Assembly: GCA_016165875.1 (NCBI GenBank)
Contig: JABBOT010000014.1
Span: forward strand, 2,279,078 to 2,343,077
DNA length: 64,000 bases
Origin: Acanthopleura granulata
Taxonomy: Eukaryota > Mollusca > Polyplacophora > Chitonida > Chitonidae
Direction: 5' to 3'
Position 1 is the stretch's first letter, and each line of letters starts with the position of its first letter. This document shows, piece by piece, positions 12,801 to 20,559 of this stretch. A model generated the notes under the pieces. That model was not told the DNA's origin, did no database searches, and worked only from the letters and a program-made list of their open reading frames with translations. The position numbers and the translations under genes were made by a program.

Positions 12801-15181
12801 TCGTCACGTACACCTCTGGAACATAAGACAAAGAAAGATACTGTGACAGTTGTCCGGAGGACACACATTAATGATGTGACACGTCAAGAAAAAGAAAATA
12901 CAAGGGAACTTACATCAGGAAGACAGATATTGTGATGCACCATGATGACCACGGTGACACAACGTCTGAAGAGAAGAAATCATATTATATTGTGACTCTC
13001 ACTGTCCATAAACATGCGGAGAATACCTCCGTCTAGCTGTGACCTATAGTTTAGAAAACACAGGGTGAATGAAGGACTGAATTACAGGTTGACGCCTTGT
13101 AGACAGGATTTCACCCACACTGTGGCAAGAGAGGGAAACACATGAACACAAAGACACAATTTTCGGAAAAAAACAACAACATGATCTTAATACTCTATCA
13201 TATATCACTGTAACTTTGTACAGACAAAAGCAGTGTGCAGAATAACTGGGACAGAGATACAGGTAAACACCACAGCTTACTTCTCTGTTTTTTCTACTTC
13301 CTTCTCATTCTTCTTTGTTTTACTGGAGCCTTGTTCTTTTACCTCAGTCTGAGAAAACAAAATATGATTAATGTTATATGGCCATGGGTAAAAGTAACAA
13401 ATGCAGAGCTGTTTTTGTTTCTTCTTCCATTTTTCTATATTCCTTTCTTGCATAACAGAGAACTCAACTTGCCATTAACCTAAGCTACCAATGCTTTGAG
13501 GGAAAAGGTCGGTGAGGAACTTGAAGTATAAAGAAATGGCATCTATTTACGTCCACAAGACATTCAAATGTTTAGGCAAAATGTAGGTCTTCATCCAATG
13601 TTATTCCATCTGCAAATTATTTCAAGTTCTAAGATCACAATGTCAAATTAACTAAATCAATCATGACCAGGATTATTTTGTCGTCCCATCAACAGCGACG
13701 GCATCTAGCTGACAGCGGGAAATACTCTTCCTCTAGATACTGTCAGACTTTCATACACTGCACCTATTTATTATTTAATTAGTCTATTTATCTGTCTGGT
13801 TTTTAATGCCATACCGTAGAGCACACAATGAATGGAGCTCAGTTTCACTGCAGGAGGAAATCTGAGTGCTCAGATAAATCCTTCCCACATGACACACAGA
13901 CTATCATGCAGGAACTTCACATAATACCACCTCAAAGGAAAAGACCGAAGAAGTATAACATAAACTGTAAAAAGAGTTGCGTTTGAAGATTTGAAAAAGA
14001 CCATCCAATATATTTTTTAGACATTTTCTAAGAAGCATATGCTTCATCACCGTAAGCTCCGCACATTTTACCGACCTGACACCGGATGAATGACGGAAAT
14101 CAGGCCCTGCACCCTCTAGCAGTTAAATGGCAAGCCTTGCTCCTTCCTATCTGTACTCAACGTGCTGTGTGTGCAGCCAAAAGTTGCACATTGTGGCATC
14201 CTGCTCAGTCTTTTCCTTTAATCCTTGTTCAAGCATTATCTGAACATTAGGAAGACAAGCACTGGCACTCATAATACGAGTACAGAAAAATTGACACAAG
14301 GACTCAAACCTCAATTCCAGCCATGAAGGCATCCAGTGGGTCATCGCTTTCATCGCTAGCATTACCATCCTCGCCGTGTGTAAAACTGGGACTGCCTGGA
14401 GCAGGCTGATATTCCAGATTCTCACCATCTTCATCATCATCTTCAAAATACCTGTAAAGACATCATCACTTTAGTTCTTCACAATATTTAGCAATACTTG
14501 ATACTCATCCCCAAAATAGCTCTCTTACAATAATTTCTTAAAATTTCAATAATCATTTCCAGAAACCAGGATAGAGAACACTGTTTCTTCAACAAGAATT
14601 TCTAACAATGCTTGCTATATGTACAAGATAATGAAGCTTTTCATACCCACAACATTCTTAGGCAATTGAAATACGTGTTTCTTAAAATTTCTACAATTTT
14701 CATGCCATACACAATATGGAACAAGATTTCTTCCTCAAAATAATTCCAGAATATTACCAAGTTTTCCTCCCCTCTAATGTTTACATACTTCTATTAAATC
14801 ATTGAATTTTCCCACATATTATAGCTGAAAACACATCTTCAAAGGGTGTCATTTTTTTCCTGCTGTTCAGTGAAAAATCATCAACCTACATCTCTGCTAC
14901 AAGGTGGTCACTAGCCAAGGGAGAATACTCCTTGTGACTTACTGTTCCTCGCTGCGGACCCTTCTTTTCCCCAGGTTGGTGTGATAGCCCAGAGACCGTC
15001 CCGGCATAAAGCCGCTTCTGCTGCTAGACTCCATCATGCCCAGGCCTGCAGTGCCACTCTGCTTGGCTTTCGGAGGGCCGACGGGAGGACCCGTGGGAGA
15101 GGGTTCTGACTTCTTACCTCCGATAACGAAGCCAGAGAACCCCAGGCCTCTCGGTTTGCCATCACCACCTCTATGAAACAT
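775..15181 (-). CDS. DDX42: DDX42-like DEAD-box RNA helicase, 15 exons, C-terminal part beyond the left edge
   Basis: ATP-dependent RNA helicase orthologous to DDX42 (SF3b125), a nuclear protein linked to SF3b/U2 snRNP assembly. I joined 15 exons by hand: 14943-15181, 14310-14451, 13281-13348, 12662-12815, 9854-9994, 9361-9480, 8404-8511, 7842-7910, 6965-7093, 6611-6710, 5900-5947, 5385-5482, 4585-4681, 1755-1835, 775-876. All junctions are GT-AG, the frame never breaks, and the total is 1696 nt (565 codons plus 1 nt). Motifs in order: Q motif near residues 279-288, motif I AKTGSGKT about 303-310, PTREL about 340-344, [12 protein letters not shown] split by an intron, DEAD about 413-416, SAT about 444-446, [23 protein letters not shown], and the first half of motif V (ATDVA). 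Motif VI and the C-terminal tail are missing because the window ends. The human protein is about 938 residues, so roughly 60% is present. The start ATG (15179-15181) is tentative. Family identity is very secure. Confidence 0.95.
1755..1835 (-). CDS. DDX42: DDX42 exon 14 (motif IV)
   Basis: 81 nt, acceptor TTTTTCAG, donor [26 protein letters not shown] holds motif IV and its helix. The intron before it is about 2.75 kb and contains the 48/24-bp inverted minisatellite pair. Confidence 0.95.
3456..4120 (+). repeat. 48-bp (2 x 24-bp) minisatellite in the DDX42 intron between exons 13 and 14
   Basis: Units such as GATGACAAACACTGATTGTT followed by TGATGAAAGCAGTGACTGAT. The period is 48 at 3483-3660, and 24-bp sub-units appear at 3670-3740. 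Later copies carry a variant spacer containing GTTGGCATATATG. Because 48 is divisible by three, both strands show long open frames (Ser/Asn/Gln-rich or Met/Thr-rich) that should not be read as genes. Confidence 0.9.
4161..4430 (-). repeat. Inverted copy of the 48/24-bp minisatellite
   Basis: AAACCATCAGTCACTGCC, GTCATCAAACATTCAGTATT and TGTCATCACC repeats are the reverse complement of the array at 3456-4120. The two arrays face each other across about 40-60 bases, so the DDX42 pre-mRNA can in principle fold a hairpin of about 250 bp or more here. The array begins about 155 bases after the exon 13 donor. Confidence 0.85.
4585..4681 (-). CDS. DDX42: DDX42 exon 13
   Basis: 97 nt, acceptor ACCCTTAG, donor [26 protein letters not shown] then [11 protein letters not shown], aligned with ANEDVTQIVEILHSGPSKW in human DDX42. 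This is the entry to the second RecA-like domain. Phase 0 in, phase 1 out. Confidence 0.95.
4879..5353 (+). repeat. 31-bp minisatellite, about 15 copies, DDX42 intron 12
   Basis: Consensus ATTTTGACTGGCAGTTGCAT then TCAGTCAGATT. Copies differ by a few bases, and a variant pair (AGAATATTCTGACTGG) occurs twice. It fills about two thirds of the 703-bp intron and ends 31 bases from the exon 12 donor. Confidence 0.92.
5385..5482 (-). CDS. DDX42: DDX42 exon 12 (motif III SAT)
   Basis: 98 nt, acceptor TTTTCAG, donor [26 protein letters not shown] contains SAT, which couples ATP hydrolysis to unwinding. A 31-bp minisatellite begins about 30 bases into the following intron. Confidence 0.96.
5900..5947 (-). 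CDS. DDX42: DDX42 exon 11 (48-nt small exon)
   Basis: Acceptor TTCTTCAG, donor GTAAGT. The exon-10 G completes the first codon to give [16 protein letters not shown], matching the human EYQVRSIASHVRPDRQ. Phase 1 at both ends. Confidence 0.94.
6237..6540 (+). repeat. 33-bp minisatellite, about 9 copies, DDX42 intron 10
   Basis: Consensus GAGCTAGTGGACAGCTACAA then GTGCACTTGTCGT. The left copies are more diverged. The array ends about 70 bases from the exon 10 donor. The period is divisible by three and gives an artefactual open frame with a Cys-Thr-Cys repeat. Confidence 0.9.
6611..6710 (-). CDS. DDX42: DDX42 exon 10 (DEAD motif II)
   Basis: 100 nt, acceptor TTGACAG, donor GTGAGC, phase 1 at the end. 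[17 protein letters not shown] then [13 protein letters not shown]: the DEAD residues coordinate magnesium and drive ATP hydrolysis. Confidence 0.97.
6965..7093 (-). CDS. DDX42: DDX42 exon 9 (GG motif region)
   Basis: 43 codons in phase 0, acceptor CTTTCAG, donor [25 protein letters not shown] is close to the human [19 protein letters not shown]. The exon stops inside motif Ib (ATP|GRL). Confidence 0.97.
7335..7575 (-). mobile_element. Full-length tRNA-derived SINE (family A) in DDX42 intron 8
   Basis: The tail (ATTTATTC... with GTTTTAAACCATGCTCAAG) is on the left and the tRNA-like head (ending CCACGGAGGCCCC) is on the right. The body contains GGGAGGAAACCGGGCGGAGC and GAGGAAGCCAGAATGAGCTG. 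It is flanked by the 11-bp target duplication AAAGTACTGTA at 7324-7334 and 7576-7586. Confidence 0.85.
7587..7647 (-). mobile_element. Truncated SINE tail beside the family A copy
   Basis: TTATGCCGTACTCAAGAATA plus TTTCACTTATACGAC is the shared 3' tail without body or head. It is followed by a third copy of AAAGTACTGTA at 7648-7658. Confidence 0.8.
7842..7910 (-). CDS. DDX42: DDX42 exon 8 (motif Ia)
   Basis: 23 codons in phase 0, acceptor TTTTTACAG, donor [26 protein letters not shown] ends with motif Ia (PTREL), an RNA-contacting motif. Confidence 0.96.
8030..8290 (-). mobile_element. SINE family B copy, diverged (DDX42 intron)
   Basis: Begins with the reverse complement of the shared tail (GGGTGTTTAATGCTGTACTC AAGAAT), followed by TTTATGGGTGGATGACATC and AAAGTAAACCACAGATCG. 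The expected tRNA-like end on the right is degraded. Confidence 0.65.
8404..8511 (-). CDS. DDX42: DDX42 exon 7 (motif I, Walker A)
   Basis: 36 codons in phase 0, acceptor GTTTAG, donor GTAGGT. Carries [18 protein letters not shown], the P-loop that binds the ATP phosphates, followed by [11 protein letters not shown], which is characteristic of DDX42. Confidence 0.97.
8577..9065 (+). repeat. Dispersed repeat family C copy (DDX42 intron)
   Basis: Starts CCAGAGCAGCTACGGTAGTG TGACAG and ends with GGTCTAGAATTACTCAAAAT GCTGTGTTGTCATCACA. The same two ends recur at 55850-56090 and 62060-62310. This copy has about 240 extra bases in the middle. Origin unknown. Confidence 0.7.
9095..9160 (+). mobile_element. 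tRNA-like fragment (SINE head or tRNA relic)
   Basis: TAGCGCAGTTGG at about 9104-9115 is a perfect match to the RNA polymerase III box A pattern. A weak box B (GGGTTCATCT) follows about 40 bases later. No complete cloverleaf could be drawn. Confidence 0.45.
9361..9480 (-). CDS. DDX42: DDX42 exon 6 (Q motif)
   Basis: 40 codons in phase 0, acceptor TTTCAG, donor GTGAGT. Contains the upstream aromatic residues (FAHFGFDD) and the Q motif [10 protein letters not shown], which recognises the adenine of ATP in DEAD-box proteins. Confidence 0.97.
9854..9994 (-). CDS. DDX42: DDX42 exon 5
   Basis: 47 codons in phase 0, acceptor TTTGTAG, donor [26 protein letters not shown] and [16 protein letters not shown] correspond to the conserved N-terminal flank of the helicase core in DDX42/DDX46-type proteins. 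Confidence 0.95.
10590..12690 (-). repeat. 35-bp minisatellite derived from DDX42 exon 4 end plus its 5' splice site, about 60 copies
   Basis: On the minus strand the unit reads GGCAACGCGATCATCCCCGA, then GAAAAACAAG and the donor GTGAGG. The first unit is the last bases of exon 4 itself. Copies at about 12000-12690 are nearly identical to the exon, while those at 10590-11450 are increasingly diverged. The TTTTTCTC and TGTTTCTC versions form sub-families, and a three-unit (105-bp) block is duplicated at about 11726-11935. Most units keep AAG|GTGAGG, so the intron holds dozens of potential donors. The period (35) is not a multiple of three. Confidence 0.95.
12662..12815 (-). CDS. DDX42: DDX42 exon 4, source of the adjacent 35-bp minisatellite
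   Basis: Acceptor TTCCAG. Encodes [19 protein letters not shown] and [19 protein letters not shown], very close to the GIRDDIEEEDDQEAYFRYM segment of human DDX42. It ends ...IIPEKNK in phase 0 at AACAAG|GTGAGG. The final bases of the exon plus this donor form the repeat unit of the array that starts immediately downstream. If this first donor is skipped, reading on gives a TGA in the next copy. Confidence 0.93.
13281..13348 (-). CDS. DDX42: DDX42 exon 3 (Lys/Glu-rich linker)
   Basis: Short 68-nt exon with acceptor TTTTCTCAG and donor GTAAGC. Encodes [20 protein letters not shown], a charged linker at the position where vertebrate DDX42 has a Lys/Glu-rich helix. Phase 0 in and phase 2 out, matching both neighbours. 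Confidence 0.85.
14310..14451 (-). CDS. DDX42: DDX42 exon 2 (acidic segment)
   Basis: Acceptor TTTACAG and donor GTTTGA. Joins exon 1 in phase 2 to give [15 protein letters not shown] and later [15 protein letters not shown], which aligns with the acidic stretch and the DPLEAFMAEVE segment of human DDX42. Ends in phase 0 after 48 codons. Confidence 0.9.
14943..15181 (-). CDS. DDX42: DDX42 exon 1 (N-terminal Gly-rich segment)
   Basis: Encodes residues 1-79 plus two bases. [21 protein letters not shown] matches the Gly/Phe-rich N-terminus typical of DDX42, and a low-complexity Ser/Pro/Gly stretch follows. The donor is GTAAGT directly after the last base. The start used is the ATG at 15179-15181, which has A at -3 and gives MFHRGGD. 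A splice acceptor (CATAG) lies five bases inside this start, so the true start could instead sit in a further upstream exon (family members often begin MNWN). The 3' boundary is firm and the 5' boundary is not. Confidence 0.8.
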
Positions 15182-16223
15182 GTTGACAGATGATTGGCAC
15201 TGTTCACAGTCCACACTGTCCTTATATCCGACTGAATGGTTCAAGAATTTTGCAAAACAAAACCTGAAAACACTGTCGCCCTCTTTTAAAGACCTTAAAT
15301 AAGTCTAGAACAATTAGCTATGAAACTATCCAAATGAACAGTTTCACTACTGCACTGTCCAACCAGACAACATCTGCCAATCTATAAATCCACACATTAC
15401 ATCAGAATAAACTCTGATTTGTTGATTTTCAGGTTCAGCCATCAGAAGAAGTTTCTGGATTCATCGGGTGTGACATTGTCATGTGTGCTGCCTTGATTCC
15501 TACAAAAAACAATAATAAAAGCAATTCATTCATCCCGCTGGTAATCCTGAAGTCAAGGTGACAGTCCTCCCTTGAATTTCCCCAACTAATTTCAATGTAG
15601 TTTAGAACTCTCCGTTCATTTGCATATATAAAATAGGACACCTATGCTACCGAACTACTGGGTATTTCAATAATGTAAGTTCATTTGTTTCTTTTTATTT
15701 TTTTCTTTTTTGTTCTTTTATTATTATTATTATTACAAGAGCTGCAACATATATACATAATCGATAAGCATATAACATTTAAACACCATATATCTCAAGA
15801 CATACATATTTACAATGACATGACGTGAATGTGCACACATACATACATATATACCTACATACAGTGCTTACGTTAGAGACAAAGACATTGACATAGGACT
15901 GTGGTTTGTTTCAATTTATTCCATAATGATATTTCTAATATTTAAATTGACCTCAAACGGCCAACCATTTTTCATCAAATAGGTTAACACTGTCATTCAT
16001 AGTTGCTAATGTTTTTTCCATAATATACTGATTCTCCAATAGCTGAAGAAATTTATTTACATGTAATCTAGCATTTCCAAATTTACTGTTGTAAATTTCT
16101 TCGCAAGAAGTATAATAAAATTTATTAAATATTCTTGCCGGGCCCATCCTGCTATCATTATAGAATTTATTAGATTTAGAGTAAGTCTCGTCGTGTTTTC
16201 TAACCAACTTCGCAACTCTCAGA

Positions 16224-16500
16224 TTATTTATTTATGTCACTGGCGCTTTACACAGCACTCAAGAATATTTCATTTACACGACGGTGCACAGCGTTATCAG
16301 ATTATGGTGGGAGAAAACACTGCAGATCCCAATGAAAACCGACGACCATCCGCAGGTTCCTGGAAGACCTTTCCACATATATCCAGAGGAAACCAGCATG
16401 AGCTGGACTTTAACTCACAGCGACTGTATTGGTGAGAGGCTACTTTCCTGGGTCATTGCACTGCATTAGCGCGCTAAATCACTCCGTCACGCAGACCACT
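16224..16500 (-). mobile_element. tRNA-derived SINE family A copy, near full length
   Basis: Tail with CACTCAAGAATATTTCATTT on the left, then CCGACGACCATCCGCAGG, AACCAGCATGAGCTGGAC and the degraded tRNA-like head TAGCGCGCTAAATCACTCCG on the right. Confidence 0.8.
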
Positions 16501-18235
16501 ACTAATGCAAATTTGGCAACTGGTGCTGTTAAAGTCCTGTAATGAAATTCTCTTGTACAAACAGAGAATCTTCTCTGATCTTTTTTCTTTATTTTTAGTT
16601 TAAGAGTTCGATGTTGTTGTTGTTGTTTCATGTTAACACAAATCAAAACTGTGTGCTCCATATCTGGATGTTACCTCCCGATTCATGATGAAGAAAGTCA
16701 TGTTTTACTAAGACTCAAAATCTGTCCAAACAACCGACATATGCAAAGTTAGTTGCAAAACAACAAATATACATACGCACGTCTTACTTGTTGTCGTTTT
16801 CAACCAGGACCTATCTTTCATACCTCCAAACCTAAAGATTAACACGGCGACATTTACAAGGTTGTCTACAGTTATTCCCCTTGAAACAACCTCTCCCTGT
16901 TCGGCACAGTTAACAGTGGACAGATTGCAAGGGACTGGAAATATTTGTAAGTGTACAGAGAAATTAAGAATAATTTTTTTGTACAAATACATGTATGTCT
17001 GATTGATTTTGCCGTCTCAAACTTTGCCTTATTGATGTGTATGTGTAGGCCTAACGGTGATGATAAAATCTAGACGTACTGTTTTAATAGTAGCGAGATA
17101 AAGTAAAGAAGTATTTTAAGGATACTAGAACACCTCAGGGGTGAAATTTGGCCATTTTTTAAAATTTAACATTCAAATTCTCCATTCTGCTATCTTGCCT
17201 CTCACGTAAAGACTAAAACCAAATTCGAATTGTAAATAACCTCAAAGTACCTGCTGTGAAAAGACATGCTTCTGGTAAACGTGTATTGCCTCCTGCTATA
17301 AACTGTGCATGACTGCTTGTGCAGACTACCCTACTAGACCTATTAACTAAAACAACAGCCTTAATCACCCCACCGGAGTGCCATTGGGGGAGGGGTTTAT
17401 AATCACATTCTAGCAGGGTTTGCTCGGAAATGTCAAGATAAAACACTAATTTACACTATGATGAAACATGCTAAGATTTTAAATTTAACAGAAGTACGTG
17501 CATATCTTCACATTTTAACTGGCGGCAGAGCAATTTTGATAAAAAATAATTGGCAACCTAATTAATGACAAGGTTTGTGACACATAATGCTCCTCCAGAC
17601 ATTTCGATTTTCTTCTCCCTTTCTATTCTGGGAGACGGTGGTGTTGTGAAATACTTTTATTTCTCGTTTATTTTTCGACATTATGCTATGAAACTTGGCA
17701 CATATATAGCTAAATATCTAAGCTGAAAAACGGTGTCAAAAATTTTTGATATCTTATCTAGTTTTAAGGATATTAGTAAAAGAACATCGAGTTTTAACTT
17801 CGAATGATCGCTCAGAACAATCTAAGATGAATATTAATAATCTGTGGGACAGGTTTTTGGTTTAAAAAGTAAATTATCCACATGAGCAAGACAAATTTGA
17901 AAATTTTGAAAATTGGCGAAATAGATATCAATTTGAAAAAAAAAAACACTGATTTTTTTCAACCTTTCTCTTTATTTTGAATACCGGTAACATTAAAGTT
18001 AGGGAAATTTTATATATTTATTACTTTTTTTTTTTTAATCAGCAGTTGTTTAACTTTCAGAATATATATACATATGGCCATATTTGATCAATATTTTGGG
18101 CTACACAAGGCAAAATGTGAAATTTTGCCCACGAGGGATTATAGTTTCCGTCAAGAATTCTCCTAGTAATATTTGAGATTTCTTTAAGCAGGTAGTCGCT
18201 TGGTATACTTCCATATGTGCATGTAGGCTAGACAC

Positions 18236-18421
18236 CTATGGATGACGGGTCCGGCTGTGCGCGGGAAGGTCTGCCTGTAACTTGCATGAGGATGGCCCTG
18301 GATTTCCACCGGGCTCTGTCCGGTTTCCTCCTACCATAATGTTGGTCGCCGTCGTATAAGTGAAATATTCTTGAGTACGGCGTTGAACACCAATCAATAA
18401 ATGAGTAAATAAATAAATAAA
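18236..18421 (+). mobile_element. SINE family A copy, 5' truncated
   Basis: Body from GGTCCGGCTGTGCGCGGG through CCGGTTTCCTCCTACCATAA and tail TAAGTGAAATATTCTTGAGT ACGGCG, ending in AATAAATAAATAA. The tRNA-like head is absent. Confidence 0.8.
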
Positions 18422-19000
18422 CGTCTGGAACTCCAAAACCTACCCTTGCAGAACACCACATGAGACAAAATAGATGCGAAAGTCATACCAGTGCTAAACC
18501 AGATAATGGCGTTGGTAAGGGTTATATCAGTGTAGCTTATAGAGACGATAGCGATGTTTTTGATGACAACAATATTATATGTAGCCCATGAAACTGACGA
18601 AGAAGACTTCCATGATGCACGTGATGTATGGATAAGTGGTAATGATGGTGACGATGTCGGGGATGAATATCATGATAACGGTGATTGCTAAATAATAATG
18701 CAACGGAGTTCAATTACGATGACGGGGTGAGATGTTATTACATACAAGGTGCATGAGCAACTCCTAACCATGAGAAACCCGATATTTGTGGATTTAACCC
18801 CGGCCTTGGACAGAAAATGTGTAGATTCTCCAGCTCTGTCAAAGTTTGGGAGTTCCCATGATGACACAGAGAGGTCGATGACGATCATGGGCCGTTGCAC
18901 AGGTTTTATGTTTTAGAAAACCATTTATCATCTACCACTATATGGGCTGACTTGTCATTAACTAGATCTGAGCGTAGTATCAACAATTTGACGCAACCTG

Positions 19001-19175
19001 TGGATGGTCGTGGGTTTTCCCCACGCTGTGCCCAGTGTCCTCCCACCACTATCCTAGCCGCCTTTATATAAGTGAAATATTCCCGAGAACAGCGTAAAAC
19101 ACCTGTCGGTCAAATAAATAAATGAATGGATGAATGAATGAATAAATAAATAAATAAATAAATAATTAAATAAAT
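19001..19175 (+). mobile_element. SINE family A copy, 5' truncated, with expanded A-rich tail
   Basis: GGATGGTCGTGGGTTTTCC, GTCCTCCCACCACTATCC and AAGTGAAATATTCCCGAGAA are followed by a long ATAA/ATGA microsatellite. Confidence 0.75.
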
Positions 19176-20341
19176 AATTTGACTAAAGTCTGATTTTGTA
19201 CAGAGTAGCTCATTATATTGGCTTGCCAATATGTGCAAGATCTAAAGTGACACCAGTCTCACCCAAGTGAGTTGCCCTGTGTAGGGACCCGTTGCTAACT
19301 GAAGTAACACCCTTCCTACTGAGGTCAGATCTTGTAACCGCTCCTTGTTTGCCGACTTCTTGATAGCTATATCTGAAGTAACCAATACAACTAAATTTAA
19401 ATCATTATTAATGTCTGCAAGACTCCATGTTATGGTTGATCAGCTGCGCCAGTCAGCGGGAAACACAAGTAGTTAAGCCCTGGTCATGGACAGAAAAAAA
19501 AAATGTTAATTCCGCGCACTCATTGTTCTTGGGTGTCTTCGGGATAATACACCTTCGTCGACGCTCGTCTGACAGTTTGTGCAGTGTAACGTTTGTTGAG
19601 AATCACTTGTCTATCATGCACCAGTATGGTGTGTATCCATACGACAAAGAAAGTTCAATCAAAATCAGGGACAAAATAAAAATAAAAAATCAGGGCCGAT
19701 AGCATGGTGCACTTGTTCGTTGATAGGACACACCAGATCATTTATTTTTTTTAAGTGTATGACCGCTTGACAATTCTAGCTCTGTCCGGCCTTTATTCTG
19801 ACTCTTCACGTTGTCTTTCATCAAAGGTAGTTATTAAGAGGCCACTTAGAGCCCGTGGGGTCTAGGGAGCAGGTACGGCCCGGGGGAGATGTTTAACTTA
19901 TAGGTCTTTCATCTACAGCATAAAGAATACAAGCGAAAGGACCTTGTGTAGAGTATATATGATTGATGGTACGACGTGCAAAATCTTTGGGCCATCACTG
20001 TTGTGACGGCGTTGGGATTTTCGACCTAGTTATTGACCAAGCATGTTTGTCTAGCTTGAAGTACAATTCAAATTCAAATTCAGCTGATAATGGTAAAACA
20101 AGAACAACACATGCGCAAATAAACATTACAGGATAGCATTAGAGAACTGAAGGTAATAGTCAAAATGCAAGCTAGCTTTAAGTGGATACTCGTTCCACAA
20201 GACAACCGTTGTCGAGTGTTCCGTGAATGGGAATATTTTTCACCGAAGGGAAACATTTCGCGCCAAAGAAAGTCGGTTCCATGCTGTTTAAAAGCACATC
20301 ATTTCCTGTTGTTGTGCAGCATTGAGAACTGCCTCTGTGCT

Positions 20342-20556
20342 TTACAAGCACGAATACAGAAACAGCCACGTGTTTACAAGCAGGAACACAGAAACATTGA
20401 CAGGTTTACAAGCACAAATTCAGAAACAAAGACGTTTTTCCAAGCACGAATATAGAAACAATGACGTGTTTACAAGCACGAATACAGAAATAGCGAGGGG
20501 TTTACAAGCAAGGATATAGAAATGGCGACGTGTTTACAAGCACGAATATAGAAAGA
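20342..20556 (+). repeat. 32-bp minisatellite, about 6.7 copies
   Basis: Unit ACAAGCACGAATATAGAAAC then AATGACGTGTTT with scattered substitutions. Not in or near a recognised gene. Confidence 0.88.
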
Positions 20557-20559
20557 TAG

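Larger units (their letters stand above)
15182..20330. other. Region upstream of DDX42, no gene recognised
   Basis: Presumably contains the DDX42 promoter and any 5' UTR exon, but no boundary can be set. Holds SINE copies at about 16224-16500, 18236-18421 and 19001-19170, an AT-rich segment with poly-A/T runs at 17930-18030, and a simple repeat of AAATA/AATG type at 19115-19175. No open segment longer than about 95 codons looks coding. Confidence 0.6.

Noticed and set aside
16675..16690. ATGAATCGGGAG|GTAACA as a first DDX42 exon
   Set aside because: Phase does not match the acceptor five bases into exon 1, which needs two leading bases.
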